Assembly: GCF_000004075.3 (NCBI RefSeq)
Contig: NC_026657.2
Span: forward strand, 10,726,001-10,790,000
DNA: 64,000 nt
From: Cucumis sativus
Lineage: Eukaryota > Streptophyta > Magnoliopsida > Cucurbitales > Cucurbitaceae
Direction: 5' to 3'
A program made the position numbers and the translations under genes. This document shows, piece by piece, positions 43,930-55,300 of the stretch; position 1 is the stretch's first letter; every line of letters starts with the position of its first letter. The notes below the pieces were generated by a model. That model ran no database searches and was not told where the DNA came from. It saw nothing but the letters and a program-made list of their open reading frames with translations.

Positions 43930-45858
43930 CTCTTTAACTTGCTGAAGAACATTTGGGACGGGTTATTACCCCCTCTGTTTTAGATAACGACTATTATTAT
44001 AATCTATGATTGAAAAAACTAAAAACAGTGAAAGAATAAAATGAAACAAGAGAAAGTATAATAGTCTCCAATACCCAACTTTGCTAATTGATTGATTAGA
44101 GCAGAGTTGAATCCTAGGAGAATTCAATGTTAGGCTGCAAACCAAGAAATAAAAAATGTTAAAAGATTTCAATAATCAAGCACTATTACAGTACATGGGA
44201 TGATGGTAGATAAGAAAATAAATCAAATGCTTATTTTTTTAGAATGATGTGCTTTCAATCAAGAATCAAAGAAATGCAAAGATACGATCTCTCAGTAATT
44301 AAAAAGATAGAATGATGTGTTTTACTCTAATTTTAAGAATTGAATAAAAAAGATAATTTGATCTTATTGACACTTTCAAAAATGGATACTCTAATTTTAT
44401 GAACAAATAACAAACATCCAAATTTATACTAATTTTAGTGATAATGTTTTCATCTTAGCGAATTTCACACGATCAACAAGAATTACATAAACGATTTCAA
44501 ATTGAGACTTTTAAAAGTAAATTGTCTATCTTAAAATAACATTGATTTTGGGGAATTTTAAATCAACAATTTGAGACAATTCAATAGGATACTTTCTCGT
44601 GGTGAAGAATCAATACAAAAATCATCAACAATCGTGTTTTAACTTTGTGTTTAGCTCATTTAGAAATTAAGATTGAACCCTAAATTTATTGGGCTATCGA
44701 GTCAACTCCTAAATGATTTTTTTTATTGAAAAGCAATAAAGAAAATAAACTCAAAAAGCAAAATTAATCATGGATTCTCAAAGAATTGAAACTAATAACA
44801 CCCAAGTTATCTAAAGGTAAGCTTAGATCGTAATAGAATCGGAAGAAACATTAGAAAATTGAAGAACAGAGGTAAACATTCTTGAGAATTGAAATCGAGG
44901 GAATTATGAATCAAAAACTAAAGAAATGAAGTGTTGAATCAGCAAAAAACTTAAATAAGCCAAAATAATGTTATTAGGCGAGAGTGGTGAGTCATAATTC
45001 ACAATAAAACTTTGAAGTGTCACAGTGTCCAAAAAGACTATTTATAATATAGAAGACTATTTATAATATTTCCTCACTCTTGATTTTGAAGAGTGTTTCA
45101 TCCTAATTAGCTTTATGAGTTTTCATGTTTGAAAACTAAGACTTTAAACTTGTTAGGCTAGAATCTATAAAATATTTGAGAAACTTTTTAAACCTGTTAG
45201 ACTAGATTCTATATAATAATTGAGAAAGATTATGGGAGAAAAATTGAGAAGATATGGCAATACAAGATTTGAAATATGGTATAATATCTGGAAAAAATTG
45301 TGACCCTTGATTCATCCAACACAAAATGGTAATTCTTTCGAGAAAGCTAAAAAGTCAAACATGTGTTGAGTAAATTCATTTGGAACACATAGATTAAGCC
45401 AAAGGTTGATAAAATATTGACATGGAATTTGAAGGAGGTACTCAGATTGGGAGAAATTTTGAAAAGGTAGACAAGATTTTATATAAAATTTGGAAAGATT
45501 ATATATATTTGAAAAAAGTAGTAAAATCTAGATAGTTTTTATTGTTCGACATTTTACCAAGAATGTATTGACACAAGTTACAAAGAGATTCATTCGAAGT
45601 GTTGTGGTAACATTGGGTGAAAATGTTGCGACACTTGCTCATGTTGCCACACCACTATGATTGTTTTAGGGAAAAAGATTATCCAAAGACGAGGCAAAGC
45701 GGTTCTAAAGAAGTCATCATTTAGTTAGCAATCTACAAACTGATGATGTAGAAACACAGTCTCTAACATATATAAATTTTAGTTGCCACTTTGTCACTAC
45801 ACATTTCAACAAACAACAAACAGTTTAATTATTAACATTTCAAGGAGATCGAACCTGT
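43930..45858. other. Spacer between mTERF genes 8 and 9, no gene supported
   Basis: AT-rich, with a local duplication of 'agactatttataatat' near 45040-45070. A second one, of about 45 bp, lies near 45140-45235 ('aaacttgttaggctagaatc' then 'aaacctgttagactagattc'). No recognisable coding region. Most of it does not resemble the other array spacers. Confidence 0.45.
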
Positions 45859-46956
45859 TCATCTTCTAGACTCCATTAATTTCTGTTTATACAACTCCAA
45901 CAATTCAGGAATCTGTTCCTTACGAGGGTTGATGTATTTTTCTATGAAACGCTTTTCAGGAGACTCAAAGAACAAACCAAGATTTTCGTTTTTCTTAATC
46001 AAACCCTTCGACAGCAAAACTTGATAAACATAGCCTCTAGGCAAAATCCTCTTCTTCAAACTAAATGAAAGTAAAACTGGTCTTCTAGCAGCGAAAGATG
46101 ATTCGCATCCCATTTTGTTGACAAAAAAATCCATCGCACCATTAATCTTATCCTCAGAAACTCTCATACACCAGGGATTCCTTCTAAAAGCTAAACGGAT
46201 ATCTTCTTCAGACAATCCCCATTTCCTAAGAATTTCAACCTTCTTATCCCATGTAGATTTGGTCATTGATCGCAGAGCAAAAACAGCAACAACAAACTGC
46301 GTTTGTTGAGGGTTGAATCCCATTTCCGCAACTCTCTCTACGGTCTCCTTGAATCGGATGGAATTTGTCAAGAACACTCTAGGCTGGTACGGAAAATATT
46401 TTAAAATACTTGAATCCGGCACTCCAATTTGTTTCAGAATTTCAATATTGGGACCAACAGAAATCCGAAGATCCTTAGAGAGAATACCCGCGAACTGTTT
46501 TATGGTGGCGAGAGTCTTCTCCTCACTTCCAAGCACGGCTTGAATGTAATCAAAGGCTGGAATAATTCGTTTGTTTATACTTGCTCCCAAAACCCAAGGA
46601 TCTGAACGTACTAATTCGAAAATCTCTGGGGAAGAAAGACCTTTAGATTGAAAAAACAACAATTTGGGCAACAGGGTTTTCTCGGGATTCGCAGAAAGAA
46701 TTTGAGGATACCTGTTGGCAAGGTAAGAGATTTGTGATTGAGAGAATCCATGATTCGCAAGTAACGCAATTACAGCCTTCCCATTATTCTCGAGCTGAAC
46801 AGCATTAGAAGCCAACGAAGCAGATTCCGGAGATGATACAATCTCAGAAGAAGTGGATAAGTATGTGAGAGATTTCAACGGACTTTCGGAAAATCCGTGA
46901 GAAAAGACTGAGGATGGAGATCTAAGGAGAAGGAGTGTGCGAAAGAAGATAGACAT
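45859..46956 (-). CDS. mTERF-family protein, array gene 9
   Basis: Intronless, 365 residues, the most upstream member of the array. It begins MSIFFRTLLLLRSPSSVFSH. Repeat one has AVIALLANHGFSQSQISYLA; repeat two has ELVRSDPWVLGASINKRIIP, close to gene 3. Other distinguishing points are PESAS in place of PKSAS, LKYFPYQPRVFLTNSIRFKE in repeat four, VEILRKWGLSEEDIRLAFRR in repeat six and a tail with NPRKEQIPELLELYKQKLME. It keeps the original stop frame (MESRR). The + strand frames at 46115-46543 are its antisense shadow. Predicted mitochondrial or plastid protein by family and presequence. Confidence 0.92.
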   Translation of the reverse strand: MSIFFRTLLLLRSPSSVFSHGFSESPLKSLTYLSTSSEIVSSPESASLASNAVQLENNGKAVIALLANHGFSQSQISYLANRYPQILSANPEKTLLPKLLFFQSKGLSSPEIFELVRSDPWVLGASINKRIIPAFDYIQAVLGSEEKTLATIKQFAGILSKDLRISVGPNIEILKQIGVPDSSILKYFPYQPRVFLTNSIRFKETVERVAEMGFNPQQTQFVVAVFALRSMTKSTWDKKVEILRKWGLSEEDIRLAFRRNPWCMRVSEDKINGAMDFFVNKMGCESSFAARRPVLLSFSLKKRILPRGYVYQVLLSKGLIKKNENLGLFFESPEKRFIEKYINPRKEQIPELLELYKQKLMESRR

Positions 46957-47249
46957 GAGTGTAAGAAGTGGGAGGAGAAGGAAGAGTGAGGTGTTGGTAC
47001 CTTGTTGAGAAGAAGAATGGGAGAAACTACAGATGCCTCACGAGAGGATGAAGCTATGAGAGAAAAGGAATAAAAATGGGCGGCGGGGGAGGGAAATAGT
47101 CGAAAATGGCTTTATGGTAAGGGAACCGAGGAATGGGAAACAACAACAGAACGAAGAAAGTATGGGGGCCGGTGAGGTCACTGAGGCTGGCGGCGAAAAT
47201 AGGAGAGAGGAAAAAAGTAGGGGAACGACTAAATGAATAAAATTACCCC

Positions 47250-48470
47250 AAAAAAAAAAGATTTATCGATATATATTAAATTTAAATAGTTAAATGCTTT
47301 AGGACTTTCGATTTTTTGAAAAAAAAAAGTATTGGATGCATCCGATGTACCTATTCCGGTGCTTCTTTGTCTCCACGGCCATTTTTAAGTTTTTCTTGTG
47401 GTGGAGAGATGAGAGCATATAGATTTGTTATGATAGCATAACATAAGTTTTATAGATAATTATATTTGATAACCGTTTTATGAATAATAATTAAGTATAC
47501 AATAATATTTTGAAAAAAGTGTAAATATAGCTGAATATAAACCAATATTTGCAACATGGGTGATAGACTTCTATCATTTATAAAATTTTACCAATTTTGC
47601 TATATTTGTAATTTTTGTAATACTCAATTATTTTAAATCTAATTGATAAATTTGCAAGTTTATTTTAATAATTAACTAAACTTTTATGATAATTTAATAT
47701 ATGAAGTTAATTAAAGGCTACAATAAGTAATAACAAAAGAAAAAAAAAACACTTAAAAATTAGTTATAGTTAGTTAACCATATTTATAAACTTTCAAGAA
47801 CAAAATACATCAAGAAAATAATTTACTATATCTTATTAAACAGATGACTTTGAGATTAAAATATAATACACTCATTAAAGTTTAAAAAACGCTCTTACCA
47901 ATTTTAGTGAAATAAGTAGAAGAGATATGAAACATGATACTCATTCGAACTTAATAAATGACTTATGTTTTATTTGACACTCACACCGTTTTATCCAAAT
48001 GAAAATAATACGTGTGATTGAGACATACATTACCACAAAAACCACGTTAAGTCTTAAAAGTTAAATAGTTGTCAATTTTGCCATTCCATTTTTTTAACCA
48101 ATTTTGAAATGTAATCCACACGTGACAAAATAGAAAAATCAAATTAAATTCAACCTATATATATATATGATATTTTTTTAAATGCTATTATTTTGCAATA
48201 ACTAAATTCAACCAAACTTCTTTCTTGAAAAAAAAAAGAATCAACCTATTTAAATATTTGTATTTTTATGATTATAATATATGTTGATGGGTAGTTATGT
48301 TATTTTATAATTCGAGTATAAATATTTTTTAAGAAAAAAAAAGGTAAAGATATTATTTTAATTTTATAATTTCGGAGGCCAAATATATTTAAGTCGTTGA
48401 AGTAAGAAAATAAATAATTGCATTTGGTACCATTTGTTTTTCTTTTCACAGTATAATAGTTTTAAAGTTT
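47250..48470. other. AT-rich spacer between the mTERF array and the ALWAYS EARLY gene
   Basis: No gene recognised. Near 47520-47640 a phrase with 'gatagacttctatcattta' and 'ttttgctatatttgtaattt' resembles dispersed AT-rich repeats seen elsewhere in the window (near 14060-14230 and 42330-42420). I associate such phrases with cucurbit genomes, but this was not checked. Confidence 0.4.
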
Positions 48471-48479
48471 CGCGGTTAT

Positions 48480-49301
48480 GCCCCCAAATCCCCATTGTTG
48501 TTCTGCATCTTCTTCTTCTTCTTCTTCTTCCTCCCCTCCATTCTATTGTCCACTCTGGATTTCATCTTCTTCGTTAACCGCTTCTTCAACTACTTCATTT
48601 TGTGCTTGTGCTCTTTGCTCTATGCTCTGGACCTAGACGCGCTTTGACGGGGACCAGCCATTTGAAAATCGGTAATAATCTCATCTTCACATCTGCTAGG
48701 GCTGTTTTTTGATGACCAACATTTCTATTTTCCTTAATTCTGTCTGGATTTTTCTTTTCGACGGAATTGATGGAGACTTTTAGTTTTCTTCTTGATGTCG
48801 CATCTCTAACTCGGTTCAAAATTGGAGATCACTTCGTTAATTCGGTTCTATCCAAGTTTTATCGTTCCTCTTTGATTCTTCTTCTTATTCGACTACTGGG
48901 TTTTCATGGGGTGTTATCGCAATTTAAACATTGATTTATTCGTTTTATTCCGTTTTGTTAGTTATGAGCTAACATGCATTGGGTTACTTTCGATGAAATG
49001 ATGTTTCGTCGCTTCTTCAGTTGTAATGGTTTTCTTTTGAGTTTATCCCATGCGACGGGAAGTCGAGCAAGGGAAAAAGGGCGATTTTGTTTTTTGAATT
49101 TTGATTCGTTTCTTTTGAGAGTGTTTTTTCTATTTGGAGTTTTTGTATGCTGAACTAAGGAAAGCATTGGTGTTTTTTCTTTTCTTTTTTATTTAGAAGT
49201 ACAATTTCTATGAAGATTTTTTTGGGTGGATGTAAGTGTTGGACTGGGAATTCAGCGGATATTTAAGTCAGTGTGCTAAAACATGTTTATATGTGTTACA
49301 G
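48480..49301 (+). promoter_or_regulatory. Leader exon and 5' UTR intron of the ALWAYS EARLY gene (inferred)
   Basis: A CTT-rich leader (microsatellite near 48507-48532) is followed by a candidate donor, CG|GTAATAA near 48671. A clear acceptor, GTGTTACAG, ends at 49301, just 13 bp before the ATG. An intron in the 5' UTR is therefore likely. The transcription start is not determined. Confidence 0.5.
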
Positions 49302-49314
49302 ATTGCTGAAGCTC

Positions 49315-52300
49315 ATGGCCCCGTCAAGAAAGTCCAGAAGTGTTAATAAGCGGTTTTCTTCTGCTAATGAGGCATCCTCAAGCAAATACGTGGAAGATGC
49401 CAGCAAAAGCAAGCAGAAGGTGTGTGTGTTTGTGGTGGAAGATGAATTTCCCAAGATTTGCTCAGTCTGTCGACTTTCCATTTGCTTCAATATAAAAATA
49501 TTATATTTCGTTGTTTCAATTTAGAATTTGGATTGCTATTTTGGTCCTGTTGCAGGCTATCTTGAAGTAAATTGGACAGTGTTAGTTTATCTATTATCAT
49601 TGTTTTTCACCTGTTAAAAGTTAAATGTCTAAAGCACAATCACTTTAGTTTGACTAGTGTGTCCTTCTCCCTTGTCTGACAATGTACTGGACACTTAGAC
49701 ACTCCAACACTTGTTGACATTTGTTAGAGCAATAGATGTGCTAATCGCTAGTTGTACAAAGTCAAAATAGGACCAACATCTGGTAGACATGCATTAAACA
49801 CTTATTACATAATTAAGTTGACACATATGAGAAAAATAATAAAATTTCAGAGCGAAATACATCAAACTAATTTTTTAAGAATTTAAATGAATAAATTTTT
49901 TGACTTTGAGTTGCCTTCGTGTTTAAAAATGATATATATTTCTAAAATGTATGTTTCTAAAATCCATGCTTCTTAGACCATGATTGTGTTCATATTACCA
50001 ATCCTATCTTTGTTAATGTAATTTAAACTCCCTTTTCCTTTTATTTCTTTTGGGCTTTGGTTTTCATTTTTTCTTTTGAAATTTCGTCAGTATATCATAC
50101 ATACTTTGAGATTTAATATGAAGTCAATGCCACCATCGATTAGTGTTGTCATTGAATTCTCACTGTGAAAGGACCATAACAGCAATAGGTTTGGTTCTAA
50201 CATGGAGTCAGTCAATACTCAATGCTACCATTTTCTGATTCTTTGCAGAAGAGGAAATTTGCTGACCTGTTAGGACCTCAATGGAGTAAGGATGAGGTTG
50301 AGCAGTTCTACGAAGCATATCGTAAATATGGAAAAGATTGGAAGAAGGTTAGTACCAATCCAGGGAATGGCTATGACAATGCTCAATTGCCATGGCCAAG
50401 TGCATTTCTTTGGCACCGCAAACTTGAGCTGTGTATTTCAACTATTGTACCTCAAAACTGTGCAATACTTTCTCTTGAAGTTTTTTAAAAACGAGCGAAT
50501 ACCTTTAATTTTCTTGTAGACTTTAATAATAATTTGTTACTGTAACCGTACTTCGTTCTTCAGTTTTAAACAGGTATTTAGTTCTGTATTTGGGTTTCAA
50601 CTTTTTTATCTGGTACTTTTGTAGGTTGCTGCTGCAGTACGGAACCGTTCTACAGAAATGGTTGAGGCTCTTTTCACCATGAACAGGGTAGATCCTTTTT
50701 TCCTATTGACCTCTGGACTCCCAACTACTTATCTAAAATATTTGTATTGCTATGAACATTTATATACAAATGGTTTCTTTGGTTAATATCCTGTAACTTG
50801 CCTGTTGCATTCCTAGTATCGGGGACCTATACTTTGTTAGTTTGTACTCGTAGAACACTATCCCTTTTACTTCTCCAAATTTATCATCTAATCGTAACGT
50901 CCCCACTGCACGTTTATATGTTGCTCATGTAATCACTTATCTCTATTATCACATACTTTAGGTCGTGAAAGCTTTGAGTTGTCATTTAATATTGAGTTTT
51001 CTTATATTTAATCAAAGAACCTTTTAGTCCTTGGCCTCTTCGATTGTTTAAGCTCTTTTGGAGTCTCACTTCTTTGATAAATTGGTATTAGATATATCTT
51101 GCTACCTTTCCTGAATGTTGTTTTTTCTGAAATTCTGGGTTTGGAATATCCTGGCTTTCGAAATTGATAGAAAAACTTAGATACGTAATTTTAGCAATGT
51201 CAATACAATGACACTATCTTGTTTTTGTGGTTTTCCTATTGCATATTCTGCTGATTTCAGGCCTATTTGTCACTTCCGGAGGGTACTGCTTCAGTTGTTG
51301 GGTTAATTGCAATGATGACTGATCATTACAGCGTACTGGTAAGATTTCTATTCTATCTGTGGATTCTTTTCTACCCTTAAAGCTTATTTATCACTGTTTC
51401 TATCATCTTCTATGTTACAAGGAAGAGAGTGAAATGTTGGTCCAGAAGCAAATGCATTTTTTGTCTTTTTTTTTTTTTTTGTTTTCGTTTCTTTAAAAAT
51501 AAGATACTGTATGAAGTGATTACAATGATGTAAAAAGAGGTTTATAAAGGTTAATTCAAATAGGATCTTTATGATATAAAATCATCGGCAAGCATGGGAG
51601 GAATCATTTGTTCGATTTGCACTTGCAGATTCTTTCTCTTAATAGCTCAGGATTCCCTCATGTCCCTACTACTGAACTGAAAGTAATTATTCTTTTAGAA
51701 TACATAATAATGAACCAAAATGTACACCAAAGTCTGGAAGTGGGAAGGAAATGGATAACACTTAAATTTAGAGACTAGTACTCAAAATACAAGGAAACGA
51801 AAAGGGGAAAATGAGTAAAAGCTAAGCAATAAGTGCAATGTTAAAATAAAGAGAGGCCAAGCCTTCAAAAACTAATTGGAACAAGATTCATGAGGCAACA
51901 AATTCTTCCAACCGAAGAGACTTCCAACAAAGGAAAAACTTGCAACTTGACATCTTGAGAGCTTTGCCTGCTGGTCAATCCAGACAAAATCTTTGAAATT
52001 CAATCAAGAATAAGTGCTTTTGCATTTTATTGATTGGAAGATATTTTGGGTAGTTTTAGTTTCCATCCTTCATACACTTCAAAGATTTTGTATTGAGGTT
52101 TGGAAATTCAGAAAAGGTTTCTTGCAAGACAAAGTTTCATTATATTTTTGCCAAAGGAAGTCCATCCTAAAATTGTTTTGATAAAAAAATGTAAAATCTT
52201 AAAGTGCAAAAGGACGTAAAGATTTTCACGTGGACCTTTTTCCATACTAGAATCAACACTCTGATTAATTGGTTAGATTCAGTGAGGGAACATTAGCATC

Positions 52301-55300
52301 TCTCTCCGGCCTTCCCTCTATTGGTTTGTGCTGTGAAATAGCAATGAAAGTTAGAACTTATTTCCCTCAAGTCTTTTGTTCTCCTCTGCTATATTGGGTT
52401 CTGGAAGTATTTATCAGGCTCATGGGTGACCTGAAAACATTGAAGTATCTTCCCATTCATTGTTTATGTATGAAATGTAGAAAGAGGATTGTTGATGTAG
52501 AGCACATATTTCTTCTGCAATATTTGGTTCAATGTGTTTTTTTCCCTATATCAGCATAGATTTTTACATGGATGTTACTGAATATTGTAAGACTATTGTT
52601 GATGTCATATGGCTGTCTTTATTTCTCTTCTGAGGTCTAAATTGATAGATTGTTTGTCAGAGAGACAGTGAAAGTGAACAAGAAAGCAACGAGGATTCTG
52701 GAGCAATAAGAAAGCCTCAAAAGCGACTGCGTGGAAAGTCACGAAGTAGCAACTTGAAAGGATCAGACGCACATTTTGGAGATGCTTCACAATCACAGTT
52801 ACTTCTAACAAATTATGGCTGCCTGTCATTGTTGAAGAAGAGGCGTTCTGGTAGGAAATGTCTTGATTTCTCTCTTAGGTGATTTAGGTTTTCTTTAGTT
52901 GTCCTTCATTCTTTACCTTTATCTGTTGAGGTGCAATTACTGTTTTTCATTTCATTTTTAGGCATGTGGATGGTTAGTTCTGGAGTACTATTCTGGAGCT
53001 AGCCATGTTTCTTTACATACACTGTTATTTAATTTTTAAAATCATATGAGAAATTGGTGTCATATTTTCAGATTTGAGTTAGTGATGTTAATGTGGGTGG
53101 TGTTAGGAATTAAACCTCATGCTGTTGGAAAACGGACTCCGCGGGTTCCTGTATCATATTCATATGACAAAGATGGTAGAGATAAGCTCTTTTCACCCTC
53201 CAAGCATAATAGCAAGGCAAAGGTTGATGATCCAAACGATGACGATGTTGCTCATGAGATAGCATTAGTTTTAACAGAGGCTTCACAACGAGATGGTTCT
53301 CCTCAACTTTCACAAACACCAAATCCAAAAATAGAAAGTCATGTACTTTCACCTATCCGAAATGACAGGATGGTAATTATTCATAGCTTTTAGACATATG
53401 CTATTGCTTCCTTTAATATTATTTTGAGCATGGAAAGATAATTGACTGATAAGTTCGATATTCAGCGAAGTGAATCAGATATGATGAGTACGAAGTTTCG
53501 ATGTAGTGAAATGGACGAAGGTGGTTGCGAATTAAGCTTAGGAAGCACTGGAGCTGATAATGCAGACTATGACCTGGGGAAAAGTACTCGTGAGGTTCAA
53601 AGAAAGGGTAAAAGATACTATGGAAAGAAGCCAGAAGTTGAAGAAAGCATGTACAACCACTTGGATGACATTAAGGAAGCTTGCAGTGGGACAGAAGAGG
53701 GACAAAAATCGGGCAGTTTGAGGGGAAAGCTTGAAAATGAGGATTTGGATGTAAAATCTGTGAGATCCTCTTTTAAAGGACCGAGGAAAAGAAGTAAGAA
53801 AGCTCTATTTGGAGGTAAGAGAAGGATATATCTGAATTGGGTTGTCGACCCTCCTTTTGTGTTTTGTATTTATTTGTTCTATTAATTATTTGCGGAGGAT
53901 GGATTCTTAGCTTAGCTATTGTTCTTGACTAAAGTTGTGCTTATTTCCCATCCTTTGTAATAATAATAATATTTCAGTTGTGCATATTCTCTTATGTATG
54001 GGATGGTTACGTGAACTGTGAAAGGGACAGGAGATTATATCTGGAATGTGAATTCCTTGTTCATCGAAGTAGTTCTTTTTATTTTGGTTTGGTGGTCAGT
54101 GGATTCATGTTTTCAGAACTTTAACAATTTATGGTTTAGCAGTAGCATTAGCACTTCTAGATTCTGAGTCTATTTTAAAATTACTGTACTTATCACATAT
54201 CATTAGAAGTATTTGGCCTTTTTATTGCTGCCTCTTTCTACTAATCAGCCAATTAATTAATGTTTAAAGTACGGTAAAAATTTGAAGGATGGAAAGTTCA
54301 AGTGCCTACTTCTGCTATTTCTAATTTGAGAATGCGAATTTATATGGTTTTGTTTTGAGATGTTGCTTCAAGCCACTATTTCATTAGATATTCAAATGCA
54401 TGCATGTCTTTGTATATTTTCGTAACTGAAGAAGCATGTTTGTGTTTGTAGTTTCATTCTTTTGGCTGTTTTCTGTTCAGATGAATGTTCAGCGTTTGAT
54501 GCACTGCAAACTTTAGCTGATTTGTCTCTAATGATGCCAGACACAAATGCTGAGACTGGTAAGAAATTGTTCTTCAATTAAAACTTATTTTTTGGGTTTG
54601 TCTCATGAAAGCTACTTATATGATATTGTCTTGGTTTTTCATCACCATCATTATTATTTTTCTCACTTAATACATTATTATTTTCCTCACTTAATACATT
54701 ATTATTTTGGGTTTTCAGCAATTCTTCATCACTTAATGCATTTCTATAATTTTCATATTTTCCTGTGTTCTCGTTTTTTATAAAACTAATTGTGGATATC
54801 TAAAAAATATGAAGAAAATGAGAGGTAGTCATAAAAATTCTGTAAATAACTTGTCAGCTAGAAAATACTAGATGTATGTCTGCAATTGCTGGAGTTCAAG
54901 TAAGTTGTAGTCTTCAGTTACTTGAAGCTGGGGCTAGCCGTAAGTGGGTAGGATGTCGAGTAAATGAAGAATGGTAGTCTCATTGACACTTGTGTTACTC
55001 AATGTGCATTCATTTTGATCCAGCAAATAAGCTTCACTTGACCTTGCCCTCATCTTATGTTTGAGTTATGATTCTATATTTTGGCATGTTGCAATCTAAT
55101 CCTCTAGAATGGTACACATTTGATTTAATCAACGAACTTTGGGCACATTCTTTATGTTCCAACTCTCTCGGCTTGTTAATAAGCAAGGAACACCTGCAAT
55201 TCAATTAAATTTATGAGATAAAATTAAATTTGGTGGCTTTCAAATTTAACTGTTTTGTGACTCTCAATATCAATTCCTCCCCAAACTGCTAAAAGTGATG

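Noticed and set aside
46115..46543. Two + strand open frames of 64 and 76 codons
   Set aside because: They are antisense to the coding region of mTERF gene 9, and similar antisense openings follow from its codon composition.
49273..49314. Upstream in-frame Met of the ALWAYS EARLY gene
   Set aside because: It lies before the splice acceptor ending at 49301 and would be removed with the 5' UTR intron; the Met at 49315 gives the family start MAPSRKSR.
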